The notes under the pieces are model-generated. The model searched no databases, was not told where the DNA came from, and was given only the letters and a program-made list of their open reading frames with translations. This document shows, piece after piece, positions 52,238 through 60,655 of a DNA stretch of 64,000 bases; position 1 is the first letter of the stretch; each line of letters begins with the position of its first letter. The DNA is from Rossellomorea sp036867415. Lineage in GTDB: Bacteria > Bacillota > Bacilli > Bacillales > Bacillaceae_B. Both the position numbers and the translations under genes were made by a program. Location of the stretch: contig NZ_JBAJHU010000002.1 in the NCBI RefSeq assembly GCF_036867415.1, forward strand, positions 186,001 through 250,000, given 5' to 3'.

Positions 52238-52567
52238 TTATTTACCAAGATTGTCAATTAGCTCAAGTGATTTCTCATGAATGAAAATTGCAATTGAATG
52301 ATTATCTTTATAATTCGGATAAGTTTTTTCTAATTGTTTAAAAATCCAATTAACTCTATCTCCTGCTAATATATTTGCTCCTAGTGGTAGTGAAAAAGAA
52401 CTGTTAAAAACAACAATTGACCATTTATAACCACTCAAATCATTTTTCCAAGGATCAATTTGCTGTAAAATAAATTCAATATTTATTCCTTGATGATTAT
52501 AATTCTTCCCTTTGTAAAATCCTTCCTGATCTAATTTTCTTATTTTAATATCATTGAATAGTGCCAT
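52238..52567 (-). CDS. Unknown protein between flaG and hag
   Basis: 109 residues starting MALFNDIKIRKLDQEGFYKGKNYNHQGI, mixed alpha/beta in appearance, with no signal peptide or membrane helix. I recognise no family. ATG at 52567 with a GGTAGG-like site. It forms a two-gene unit with the coiled-coil gene. The pair is AT-rich and, as far as I recall, absent from the same place in B. subtilis, so it may be an insertion. A toxin/immunity or filament-modification role is possible but unsupported. Confidence 0.6.
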   Translation of the reverse strand: MALFNDIKIRKLDQEGFYKGKNYNHQGINIEFILQQIDPWKNDLSGYKWSIVVFNSSFSLPLGANILAGDRVNWIFKQLEKTYPNYKDNHSIAIFIHEKSLELIDNLGK

Positions 52568-52803
52568 GTGTAACTACCTACCATTCATTATAAGATTTGG
52601 CTGTTTCCTAAAAGATTGTTGCTTTACGTCCATTATCTAGGCGTTCGAATGAAGTGTGCGCCCGTGCTCTTTTCGAACTCAAGCTTAAATAAATTATGGA
52701 CATACGATCCGAAAATACCCAAGTTCCGGTATTTTCTTGTGTGTAAAGCAACAAAGTATGCGAAAAGAGCCTAAGATTTAGTCTGAAAATACCATATTAT
52801 AGT

Positions 52804-52835
52804 AAAAGAGACCCTAGCAGAACTAGAGTCCCTTT
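52804..52835 (-). terminator. Terminator of hag
   Basis: GACTCTAG and CTAGGGTC pair with one mismatch around TTCTG, then CTCTTTTACT on the minus strand, 16 nt after the hag stop codon. Confidence 0.8.
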
Positions 52836-52850
52836 AAAAATTATCTATTA

Positions 52851-54583
52851 TTAACGAAGAAGTTGTAAAACTCCTTGAGGCTGCTGGTTTGCTTGAGCTA
52901 GCATAGCTTGAGCAGCTTGAGAAAGAATAGAATTCTTTGTTTGGTTCATCATTTCTTTCGCCATCGTGCGAACATTTACTTTCATAAATGACTAGACTAT
53001 ATCTTCACCCTCTGGTTTCCAGTAGGGGTTGGGCACTTCGGATTCACAATGCTGATGACCATTGTTTCACCTACGGATTTCATCACCATAGCTTTCGCCT
53101 TAGATGGTCTATCCTAGTCGTTGAACCTTCTCCACTTTTTCAAGACAGGAGCTTGGCTGCTGATTGCCCAATCTTTCCTTTTATCAAGCCATCACGCTTG
53201 TCGTTTCCAACTACGTTGTGGCAAGAAAAGCTCTAAGGGGTTTCCAGCAATTCACCCAATTATGATCTCTGACCGTTACCAGTCAGGACGACTGTGCTTG
53301 TTGCTCTAGGCAGCTAAAGCATAATCTACGTCACGGATACGAGATTCCGCTGCAGTTAGGTTTTCAGAAGATGTTCCTAGGTTGTTGATAGTATGATCTA
53401 AACGGTTTTGGTATGCACCTAGTTTAGAACGCTCACTAGAAACAGACTTAATTGCAGCATCAATAGTAGTAATTGCATTCTTAGCCCCATTTTGCGAAGT
53501 TAAATCTAATTGATCTACTCCAAGTGCAGCTGCTCGCATATCTGCAATACCAATATTCATTTCTTGACCTTCATTTGCACCAATTTGCATATTCAAAGTT
53601 CCGTTTGAATCTACATCAATTGTTACTGCAGCTACTAAGTCAGCAGTTAAGTCAAAAGATAAGCCTTCAGCAGTACCATCCATAATTGTTATATGATTAC
53701 CTTCTGCTGTGTATACAGGAGTACCTGTTATAGTTAAGGATGCATCTACACCTTCAGTTTGTGTTCCCATTCCAGTGAAATCCCCTGCAGTTCCTCCAAC
53801 TGCAATTGTCATATCTGTTGCTGAGCCCTTATTTGTTGAAGTAAACTCTAACTCGTCTGATGTATTTAATGCTACTGTTGCTCCAACATTTGCATTATTA
53901 ATTTGATCAATAGCATCTTGAACAGTATCAGTAGAATTAAATGAGAATTTAGTTCCATTAACAACAATTTCAGATAAACCTGAGAATGTAGCTGTAGCTG
54001 ATGTAAATCCACCAGTTGAACTTGTTGCCACAACATCTGAAGTTGCAGCTGTTGCAGCAGTAATTGCAACCTGGCCACCAACTTGAGTTTCACCAGTACC
54101 AGTAATATTAGTAATTTTAGCAGTATCTACAGCCGTACCAACTGAGAAAGACGTGCCAACATTTGCAGAACCGTTCAATAACTTCTTCGTGTTGAATTCT
54201 GTAGTGTTTCCTATACGATCAACTTCATTTGTAAGCTGGTCAATTTCTTTTTGAATCTCTGCACGATCATCAGCAGTATTTGTATCATTCGCTGATTGAA
54301 CAGATAGTTCACGCATCCGTTGTAAGATACTATGTGTTTCGTTCAAAGCACCTTCAGCAGTTTGAATTAAAGAAATACCATCTTGAGCATTCTTAGAAGC
54401 CATATCCAACCCACGAATCTGTCCACGCATTTTTTCAGAGATCGCTAAACCAGCTGCGTCATCTCCAGCACGGTTAATACGAAGACCAGAAGATAACTTC
54501 TCCATAGATTTTGATTGTCCAGCAGCTGCACTGTTCAACTGACGATAAGTATTAAGAGCCGCAATATTATGATTAATTCTCAT
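52851..54583 (-). CDS. hag: Flagellin, gene split by a group I intron
   Basis: Filament subunit of about 457 residues after splicing. Exon 1 starts MRINHNIAALNTYRQLNSAA (conserved D0) and runs through a variable D2/D3 domain (about 170-340) to AESRIRDVD near 53324; the frame then stops after five more codons. Exon 2 (about 52964-52854) encodes MAKEMMNQTKNSILSQA and ends QPQGVLQLLR, the conserved C-terminal D0. Joining them restores a canonical flagellin exactly in register. The intervening 356-359 nt have group I intron core motifs. AGGAGG site at the start and a sigma-D promoter 110 nt upstream. Confidence 0.93.
52961..53316 (-). ncRNA. Group I intron within hag
   Basis: On the sense (minus) strand all four core elements occur in order: P (AATTGCTGGAAAC, 53252-53240), Q (AATCAGCAGCCAAGC, 53165-53151), R (GTTCAACGACTAG, 53126-53114) and S (GAAGATATAGTC, 53006-52995). 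P7 forms from GACTA (53119-53115) and TAGTC (52999-52995), and a P9 hairpin follows. Ends are uncertain. A P1 of TGCTTT with AGAGCA places the 5' site after 53317 and gives YASKEMM. Flagellin homology (RDVD-MAKEMM) favours 53323-52965. There is no homing endonuclease ORF. Confidence 0.88.
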
Positions 54584-54694
54584 AACAATAATTTCCTCCT
54601 TGAAAGTAAGTCCACATCCTTGTGAACTGTTTAGTATTTGGTTTACAAAGAACAGAAAGGTCGGCCGCCCTTTTCTTCCTTGCTTACATGGTTA

Positions 54695-54720
54695 ATATCG
54701 GTCGATTTTACCAGTGTTTA
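54695..54720 (-). promoter_or_regulatory. Sigma-D promoter of hag
   Basis: TAAA (54720-54717), 14 nt, then ACCGATAT (54702-54695) on the minus strand, about 110 nt upstream of the start. A long leader with an AGGAGG site follows, the place where CsrA would bind. Confidence 0.8.
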
Positions 54721-54738
54721 ATAGGTTACTCGAAAAAA

Positions 54739-54960
54739 TTATTGTTTTTTCGGCAAAATGTTGAAGAGGTTGTCGATTCCTTTGGAGGCATCGGCGTTTT
54801 CTTCCTGGATGGTCAGGTAGATTTCTTTTCGGTGGATTTCGAAGTTCTTCGGCGCATTGATGCCGAGCTTTACCTGATCTCCTTTTACCGATACCACACT
54901 GATTTCGATATCTTCACCTATTTGAATGGCTTCTCCGGTTTTTCTCGTTAATACCAGCAT
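54739..54960 (-). CDS. csrA: Translational regulator CsrA
   Basis: 73 residues starting MLVLTRKTGEAIQIGEDIEISVV, with GDQVKLGINAPKNFEIHRKEIY in the RNA-binding strands. In B. subtilis CsrA blocks hag translation and is titrated by FliW, coupling flagellin synthesis to secretion. The frame extends upstream into fliW; ATG at 54960 is the conserved start, 4 nt after the fliW stop. The adjacent hag leader is its expected target. Confidence 0.96.
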   Translation of the reverse strand: MLVLTRKTGEAIQIGEDIEISVVSVKGDQVKLGINAPKNFEIHRKEIYLTIQEENADASKGIDNLFNILPKKQ

Positions 54961-54964
54961 CGTC

Positions 54965-55411
54965 TCACTCCTTACCAGCTTGCTCTGGTTGAGCAAAGAG
55001 CAGATGTTTTGTTTGATAGTTCGAATCATTCAGGATCACTTGTTTGGCTTTGTTGTTTGCCAGATTGATCACGATCGGAGCTTGCAGGTTGGCAGTCGAG
55101 TCATGAAGGGTTTCCTTCATTGTAAGGATGGTCAGTACTTTTACATTTTTCTCGTCAGTGAATCCCAGTGTATCAACGCTGCCTTGATCTAGTTCGAAGT
55201 CAAACTCTTTCGTGAATAGAAACGGATCGGTCACCACGAATCCGAGCTGGGGGGTGGAAACCGATTGCAGGATATGAAACAAGTCATTTTCCGGCAGAGG
55301 AAGCAGGACGAATTTTTTCTCAACGGCAAATCCGGGGATTCCCTGCTCAAAATTCAATACACCGTCCTCTTTGACGTCAATCTCTCCATGGTATTTCGTT
55401 TTTATCTTCAT
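54965..55411 (-). CDS. fliW: Flagellar assembly factor FliW
   Basis: 148 residues, starting MKIKTKYHGEIDVKEDGVLNFEQGIPGF, the FliW signature, with a conserved end region NDSNYQTKHLLF. It binds CsrA or flagellin, freeing hag mRNA when flagellin is exported. Order yviE-fliW-csrA-hag is as in B. subtilis. ATG at 55411, 17 nt after yviE. Confidence 0.95.
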   Translation of the reverse strand: MKIKTKYHGEIDVKEDGVLNFEQGIPGFAVEKKFVLLPLPENDLFHILQSVSTPQLGFVVTDPFLFTKEFDFELDQGSVDTLGFTDEKNVKVLTILTMKETLHDSTANLQAPIVINLANNKAKQVILNDSNYQTKHLLFAQPEQAGKE

Positions 55412-55428
55412 GTTCTCATCCCTTTTAT

Positions 55429-56019
55429 TTAGATTTCCTGTTCGTAATTAATTCCGACATGTTTTAAATTCACAAAATCAATTTGTAAATCGGCATATTT
55501 TTGAAGGCTGATATCCACTTGTGCTTTCGATATGTTGATGTTCGGCTTCACTATCTGTGTATTGTTGATGACTTTCTGCGGCTCAAAATTCACGTTCACG
55601 TCACCGGGATCGTATTGTATCTTTACGCTCCCGGCTGAGGGGATCCAGCCGATGTTGAAGTCATAGATCGGGTCTTCACTGTTTCGTTTTGCCTGCTCGG
55701 CAATAGCGTTTCCGCCGTTTTCGATCCTCATCAGTTCATCCCCGTCCTGTGCCATCCGGGCGAGGCAGGTCAGCCAATCCTCATGTCCCTGCCTCGCAAA
55801 GTCTTCGATTCGTCTGCGCACTGATTTCAAATCCATGTCTGCTCTTGCTTCGGTTTGGTCAATCGTCAGCTTCGATGGTCTAAGTTCAATTTCCATCTTC
55901 GCTTTCGGCTGCTGGATGTCCAGTGCCGGCGGGGGTGTTTCGACTTCTAGTTTTCCGGGAGTCGTTTTGATCCCGATGGATGGTGGTGTGGATTGCAATC
56001 GTATTTGCGGAAAGTTCAT
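55429..56019 (-). CDS. yviE: YviE-like protein (DUF6470)
   Basis: 196 residues starting MNFPQIRLQSTPPSIGIKTTPGKLEVETPPPALDIQQPKAKMEI, a run of short Pro-containing beta repeats, then GHEDWLTCLARMAQDGDELMRIENGGNAI near 100 and DINIEF-like repeats at the end. It matches YviE of the B. subtilis flagellar operon, of unknown function. AAAGG site. A strong hairpin separates it from flgL, so it may be attenuated or have its own promoter. Confidence 0.82.
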   Translation of the reverse strand: MNFPQIRLQSTPPSIGIKTTPGKLEVETPPPALDIQQPKAKMEIELRPSKLTIDQTEARADMDLKSVRRRIEDFARQGHEDWLTCLARMAQDGDELMRIENGGNAIAEQAKRNSEDPIYDFNIGWIPSAGSVKIQYDPGDVNVNFEPQKVINNTQIVKPNINISKAQVDISLQKYADLQIDFVNLKHVGINYEQEI

Positions 56020-56039
56020 ATCCTTTCACCTCTACTAAA

Positions 56040-56096
56040 AAAGGAGACCGCCTTTAAGGTGACTAAACACCTTAAAGGGTTGGTCCCCTTGCTTTT
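56040..56096. terminator. Hairpin between flgL and yviE
   Basis: GGAGACC-CCTTTAAGGTG and CACCTTAAAGG-GGTCCCC form a long stem, with T runs on both sides. It lies 3 nt after the flgL stop and upstream of yviE, so it may end the flgM-flgN-flgK-flgL transcript or attenuate it. Confidence 0.75.
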
Positions 56097-56098
56097 TT

Positions 56099-57004
56099 TT
56101 ATCTTAAAAAGTCCATTAATGTTGGCTGAATGATTCTTGCGCCTACACCAAGTGCCGCACGGTGGACACTTTCCTGGGTCTTAAGGTAGGTGATGACTCG
56201 TTCGATGTCTGCATCTTCATTGTCGGAAAGGATGCGGTTCGCCACTACTTCCTGCTGTCCTAAACGGTCGTCGATCATTTCCAGGCGGTTGTAGCGGGCG
56301 CCGAGTTCGGAGCGCTCCGCCGACAGGGTTTTCATGACATCGTCCAGGTTCCCTAATTCAGTATCAAGGGCATCAGTGTCTCCTGATTCCAAGGCTTTTT
56401 GAATGTTATGGACCGTGTCAAAAAGCTCTTGGCTGAATACGTTGCCCGGATTCACATTTGCCTTTAAAGAAACTCCCTGTGAAACTTCTACATTATAAGA
56501 ACCAATCACTGCACTAGTCAGGTTATCTGCTACTTGCGGTGCACTGCCGTCTGCTGGAGTTCCGTCTTTGATAGGAGAATTCCCTATGTCGGTTCCATGA
56601 AAAATATAGCGGCCGGCCACCTTCGTTTCGGCAACTCCTACCAGGTCCTTCTTGATCTGTTCAATTTCTACAGCGACGGCTTTTTTGTCTTCTTCACTTA
56701 ATGTTCCGTTCATTCCTTGAAGCGTCAGTTCACGGACCCGCTGCAAGCCTTGATTCGCCTGGTCGATTCCTGCTTCGGAGTTGTCCATCCACAGGTACAG
56801 CTCGGAAAGATTCCGCTTATACTGTTCGATGCTCGTCAAGTTGGAACGGTAGAACATCCCTTTCATCGCGACGACCGGATCGTCGGAAGGTTTGGTGATT
56901 TTTTTGCCGGTGGCGAGCTGTTCCTGCAACTGTCCCATGCGTGCATAGGAGGAGCTGAGGTTTCTCATTGAGTTATTGGTTAGCATGCTTTGTGTTACGC
57001 GCAT
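56099..57004 (-). CDS. flgL: Flagellar hook-associated protein 3
   Basis: Hook-filament junction protein of 301 residues. The flagellin-like N terminus is MRVTQSMLTNNSMRNLSSSYARMGQLQEQLATGKKITKPSDDPVVAMKG; the C terminus ends ESVHRAALGVGARIIQPTLMDFLR. Exported by the flagellar type III system and placed between FlgK and flagellin. ATG at 57004, 15 nt after flgK. Order flgK-flgL as in B. subtilis. Confidence 0.95.
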   Translation of the reverse strand: MRVTQSMLTNNSMRNLSSSYARMGQLQEQLATGKKITKPSDDPVVAMKGMFYRSNLTSIEQYKRNLSELYLWMDNSEAGIDQANQGLQRVRELTLQGMNGTLSEEDKKAVAVEIEQIKKDLVGVAETKVAGRYIFHGTDIGNSPIKDGTPADGSAPQVADNLTSAVIGSYNVEVSQGVSLKANVNPGNVFSQELFDTVHNIQKALESGDTDALDTELGNLDDVMKTLSAERSELGARYNRLEMIDDRLGQQEVVANRILSDNEDADIERVITYLKTQESVHRAALGVGARIIQPTLMDFLR

Positions 57005-57019
57005 TTACAATTCACCTTC

Positions 57020-58576
57020 CTATCTTCCTACGGTTCCCATGCCGTTGATAATCTTGTCGAGCATTTCGTCCTGGAGAGTGATCATCCGCGCAGAGGCGTT
57101 GTAGGCGTGCTGGAATTTGATCATATTCGTCATTTCTTCATCGAGCGAGACACCGCTCACGGACATGCGGCGCTCTTCAACCGCTGACCTCAGGACTCCG
57201 GAATTCTGGGTTAGTCTGAGAGATTCCTGTGATTCTACTGCCATGGCACCGATGACGGATTCAAAGTGGGCTCTGAATGTTGCCGGTTTTTCACCGTATG
57301 AAAGTTCGACAGACGTGATGATATCAGCAAGCGCGCTGACGTTGGCCGAATCACCAAGTGTAGGATTGTCTGCACTTGCAGTAGCGATCATGTCCAGGTT
57401 GCTCAGTTCATCCGCAATCTGCATGCGCTGTGCAAATCCTGCTTTATCGACGTTATCCAAGTCTGCAGAAGCATCGGCAGCATCCTGGAAGAACTTCGGT
57501 GTTTCAACGGACGGATCTTCCATTTCCGCTGGCGATACTCCTTCCTGATGCTGTTCATTAAAGGCTTTCGCGAATTCATACGCCATGTTGTCGAGTTCGT
57601 TCAGCATCGTAATGTAAGAGCCTTGTGCTGCACCGTTCTTGTCAGAGTAGCCGTATGTATCGATGAGTGCTCTTAATTTCCCTTCACCTTGGGATAGGAA
57701 GTCATTCACATCGAGAGTCTGGCTCCCGATCGTGACAGTATCGACCGTATCCTGCGGCCCTTCCATGGAAAGCTTCAGTTCGTTCGCTCCGCTTTTCCCA
57801 ACAAGATTCACGGCAAAATTGCCGTCCTTGCCGACCAGGTTGACGGTCACCTGACCTTCTGCAATCGGAGAAGCTGCTCCGCCGCTTGATTGATAGCTTG
57901 TCTGGATGGAAACATGTGACGATAATTCGTCGATTAAGCGGTCTCGCTCATCATACAGGTCGTTCGGTAAATAGCCATGAGGCTCGACATCGGCGATCTG
58001 TTTGTTGATTTTATCGATTTGGCTAGTCAGTGAATTTATTTGTTTTTCAGTAACGGAAAGTTCATTTTTTAAATCACCGCGCACACCTGTCAGTGACGTG
58101 GACAAGTAATTGAATGTATTCGCCACTGCAATTCCGCGTTCGCGGACAACGGAACGTGCACCTGCGTTCGTCGGGTTCACCGCAAGATCCTGGAGCGACT
58201 GCCAGAACATGTCCATCGTCTTGGACAAGCCTGACTCTGATGGTTCGTTCATGACTTCCTCCATTTTCTTCATCGCTTCCATTTTCGATTCCCAATAGCC
58301 AAGCTTGTTATTTTCACCGCGGTATTGAACATCCAGGAACGAATCACGCACACGCTGAATGGACCCTGCCTCAACACCAGTTCCCATTTGACCGGGAATA
58401 TCAGGACGGTTCATCGAAGGAGCCGGATATGGAGTTGTCTGTTCAAAGTTCACACGCTGACGGCTGTAGCCCGGTGTGTTGGCGTTGGAAATATTGTGGC
58501 CTGTTGTATATAGGGCGCCTTGCTGTGTGTACATGCCGCGCTTGGCGGTTTCAAGGCCGTGGAAAGTAGATCGCAT
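57020..58576 (-). CDS. flgK: Flagellar hook-associated protein 1
   Basis: 518 residues. N-terminal D0 is FHGLETAKRGMYTQQGALYTTGHNISNANTPGYSRQRV; the C-terminal FlgK/FlgE motif is EEMTNMIKFQHAYNASARMITLQDEMLDKIINGMG. The first junction protein on the hook. ATG at 58576 with GGAGG-like GGAGGCACC. It lies 23 nt after flgN, its probable chaperone gene. Confidence 0.95.
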   Translation of the reverse strand: MRSTFHGLETAKRGMYTQQGALYTTGHNISNANTPGYSRQRVNFEQTTPYPAPSMNRPDIPGQMGTGVEAGSIQRVRDSFLDVQYRGENNKLGYWESKMEAMKKMEEVMNEPSESGLSKTMDMFWQSLQDLAVNPTNAGARSVVRERGIAVANTFNYLSTSLTGVRGDLKNELSVTEKQINSLTSQIDKINKQIADVEPHGYLPNDLYDERDRLIDELSSHVSIQTSYQSSGGAASPIAEGQVTVNLVGKDGNFAVNLVGKSGANELKLSMEGPQDTVDTVTIGSQTLDVNDFLSQGEGKLRALIDTYGYSDKNGAAQGSYITMLNELDNMAYEFAKAFNEQHQEGVSPAEMEDPSVETPKFFQDAADASADLDNVDKAGFAQRMQIADELSNLDMIATASADNPTLGDSANVSALADIITSVELSYGEKPATFRAHFESVIGAMAVESQESLRLTQNSGVLRSAVEERRMSVSGVSLDEEMTNMIKFQHAYNASARMITLQDEMLDKIINGMGTVGR

Positions 58577-58599
58577 GGTGGTGCCTCCGTTTCAGAAAA

Positions 58600-59094
58600 T
58601 TAGGCTTGCGAATCAAAGATTGATCGCTGTGCCGGTGCTTTTTTTTCGCCGTTCGGACGACCGTAAGTCGATTGCTGGTCCTGCGGCTGCATCGCGGATA
58701 GATTCATATTCACAAATTGAAGAGATTGATAGATCAGCTTCTGATTCAGCTCATTCCGTTCCTTCAACTGAGAAACCAGATCTGTCAATTGTATTTGCCA
58801 GTCCCGAAGCACTTCTTGATCTCCTGGCGGGCTGTACTCGATGCATTGTGATAGGGTAGGCGGCTCTTCCGTCAGCAGATCCATGGTTTTCAAATAATCG
58901 GCTGATTCCCGCTGGCGTTCGTTTTCGACCATGTTGATGGCAGTAATATGCTTCTGCTCGTCTTTCAACAGATGATCAAGCCCTTCCATATCGCCGCTTT
59001 TGATTACATCGGTCTTCTTTGCGGAAAGGTCGAACAAACTTTTATTCAGCTTATATAGTTTTCCAAGCGTTGCGACTAATGCAGATGCGGACAT
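58600..59094 (-). CDS. flgN: FlgN-family export chaperone (YvyG)
   Basis: 164 residues, mostly helical, starting MSASALVATLGKLYKLNKSLFDLSAKKTDVIKSGDMEGLDHLLKDEQKHI, which matches FlgN, the chaperone for FlgK and FlgL. The last 30 residues are Gln/Pro-rich and disordered. ATG, 12 nt after flgM, upstream of its clients. Confidence 0.88.
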   Translation of the reverse strand: MSASALVATLGKLYKLNKSLFDLSAKKTDVIKSGDMEGLDHLLKDEQKHITAINMVENERQRESADYLKTMDLLTEEPPTLSQCIEYSPPGDQEVLRDWQIQLTDLVSQLKERNELNQKLIYQSLQFVNMNLSAMQPQDQQSTYGRPNGEKKAPAQRSIFDSQA

Positions 59095-59106
59095 GCTTGC
59101 TCTCCC

Positions 59107-59370
59107 CTAGCTTTGATAGAAATTCTTTAATCCTTGTGCGATGGCTTTCGGATCGATCGTATAATTTCCGTTCTGTACCTGATCCTTCAATGCCTCCACC
59201 TTCGCCTGGCGTTCCTTCATGAGCTTTGACGTCTCCTGCATTTCCTTGGCAGTGGACGAAATCTCGATTTTATCAGAAGGCGCTTTCCCGGACTTCGCCG
59301 CTGAATCCAGCTTGTTCATATTGCGCTGGTACGGATTGATATTCTGGTTCCCAATATTATTGATCTTCAT
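59107..59370 (-). CDS. flgM: Anti-sigma-D factor FlgM
   Basis: 87 residues, starting MKINNIGNQNINPYQRNMNKLDSAAKSGKAPSDKIEISSTAKEMQE, with the C-terminal sigma-binding helix KVEALKDQVQNGNYTIDPKAIAQGL. It holds sigma-D inactive until hook completion. ATG at 59370 with GAGGG. A sigma-D promoter lies upstream, giving feedback. Confidence 0.94.
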   Translation of the reverse strand: MKINNIGNQNINPYQRNMNKLDSAAKSGKAPSDKIEISSTAKEMQETSKLMKERQAKVEALKDQVQNGNYTIDPKAIAQGLKNFYQS

Positions 59371-59416
59371 ATTGTTTCCCTCGCTTTCATCACGTTCAAA
59401 GTGTCTCTATTTAAGT

Positions 59417-59443
59417 ATATCGGATAGAACACTTCAATGTTTA
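59417..59443 (-). promoter_or_regulatory. Sigma-D promoter of flgM
   Basis: TAAA (59443-59440), 15 nt, then TCCGATAT (59424-59417) on the minus strand, about 50 nt upstream of flgM. It closely resembles the flaG promoter. Confidence 0.85.
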
Positions 59444-59483
59444 GTGATCTTCACTGGTTAGTTCTTCCTAATTATGATCTGGT

Positions 59484-59891
59484 TCACTTGTCACGCATTG
59501 TGTAATAGGTCCGCTGCGTATTCAACTTCTCTTTCCATTCATTGTTCGCCTCGAACTGCTTCAAATCCTTTTTCAACCCATCACTGCATTCCTGACAAAG
59601 CTTGCCGCTGGTAATGATTTTCCCGCATTTATCACACGGATAACCCAGGTTGGGAAAAAGTTTCGTCTGGATGCGACCCTTTTTCACCCATTTGTACAAT
59701 AATTCTTCTTCTACTCCAGTCGTATTTATCACGGTTTCCATCGTCGCGGCCCGGTTTTCTCTCTTTTTCAAAAATCGATACACCGTATCATACATGGTTT
59801 CTTCTTCTTTAAAACAGTTTTCACATACTTCCCGGATTTTATTTTTCATAAACAACGCATTACAGCGTGGACAATTCATGATATCTGACAT
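59484..59891 (-). CDS. yvyF: Flagellar operon protein YvyF
   Basis: 135 residues of the TIGR03826-type flagellar operon protein family. Two zinc-binding pairs open and close it: CPRCNALF...CENCFKEEE near 6-26 and CDKCGKII...CQECSDGL near 85-105, with a MerR-like helix-turn-helix stretch (ETVINTTGVEEELLYKWVKKGRIQ) between them. I chose ATG at 59891 with AGGAGGAAG; the frame extends to 59918. Between comFC and flgM, as in B. subtilis. Confidence 0.87.
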   Translation of the reverse strand: MSDIMNCPRCNALFMKNKIREVCENCFKEEETMYDTVYRFLKKRENRAATMETVINTTGVEEELLYKWVKKGRIQTKLFPNLGYPCDKCGKIITSGKLCQECSDGLKKDLKQFEANNEWKEKLNTQRTYYTMRDK

Positions 59892-59953
59892 CTTGATCTT
59901 CCTCCTGATGGTACTCATTCTTACCCTTTATATCGGAGGAAACAAGAAATCTT

Positions 59954-60655
59954 TTAGCCGCGGGCGAGCGTGAACGATGTGACTTGTTCGGCACCGGCTT
60001 CCTTCAAAAGTTTGGCTGCATGTCTCAGAGTTGTTCCCGTCGTGTAGATGTCATCGAAGAGAAGGATGGATTGGCCGTTGAAGTCTTTTTCGATTAGCGT
60101 GAAGATTTGCTTCTGCTGTAGCCTGTCGCGCCGGGATTTTTTGGATTGTTTTTCGGAATGGGATCTTGATAGCAGATGGGAATGTAAGATTTGTGCTTCT
60201 TCTAAAAGTGCTGCAGATTGATTGAACCCGCGTTCATATTGGCGTTCTTCGCTGAGCGGGATAGGGATGATGTGGTCGTAGTTATTGTTTTTGAGACAAG
60301 TTGCAAGTTGAAACCTGAATACTTTTGCCAGCATGTGATCACCCCGGTATTTGTAGCGTGCGAGGTATTCTTTGAGGAAGTCATTGTATTCGAAGAGGGA
60401 AGTGTTATGTTGGAGGATGCCTGTCCATTTTGGATTTTGTTCCCAGCGAAAACAGTCCAGACACACTCCCCCTTTCATCAGTTCTTCGGGAAGTTTCTCA
60501 AGTGAACGGGAGCAGCATGAACACCTTTTTCCCTCTATGGCTTGCAATCCCTTTTGACAATCTTCACAAAGATACTGTGGCTCACTGTAAAAAAATCCTT
60601 TCCATGAGATCACTTCCTTAATCGGATTCCCGCAGTACAGACAGAGATCACTCAT
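59954..60655 (-). CDS. comFC: ComF-family phosphoribosyltransferase-like protein
   Basis: 233 residues. A zinc-ribbon N terminus (CLYCGNPIKE...CEDCQKG and CSCCSRS...CLDCFRWE), then a type I phosphoribosyltransferase fold with HIIPIPLSEERQYERGFNQSAAL near 135 and the PRPP loop LLFDDIYTTGTTLRHAAKLL near 195. It is needed for DNA uptake in competence. It overlaps comFA by 8 nt (ATGAGTGA), so comFB, found between them in B. subtilis, is missing. Confidence 0.92.
   Translation of the reverse strand: MSDLCLYCGNPIKEVISWKGFFYSEPQYLCEDCQKGLQAIEGKRCSCCSRSLEKLPEELMKGGVCLDCFRWEQNPKWTGILQHNTSLFEYNDFLKEYLARYKYRGDHMLAKVFRFQLATCLKNNNYDHIIPIPLSEERQYERGFNQSAALLEEAQILHSHLLSRSHSEKQSKKSRRDRLQQKQIFTLIEKDFNGQSILLFDDIYTTGTTLRHAAKLLKEAGAEQVTSFTLARG

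Noticed and set aside
53306..54583. hag as a truncated pseudogene
   Set aside because: The missing conserved C terminus is intact downstream, the gap has group I intron core elements, and promoter, ribosome binding site and terminator are all in place.
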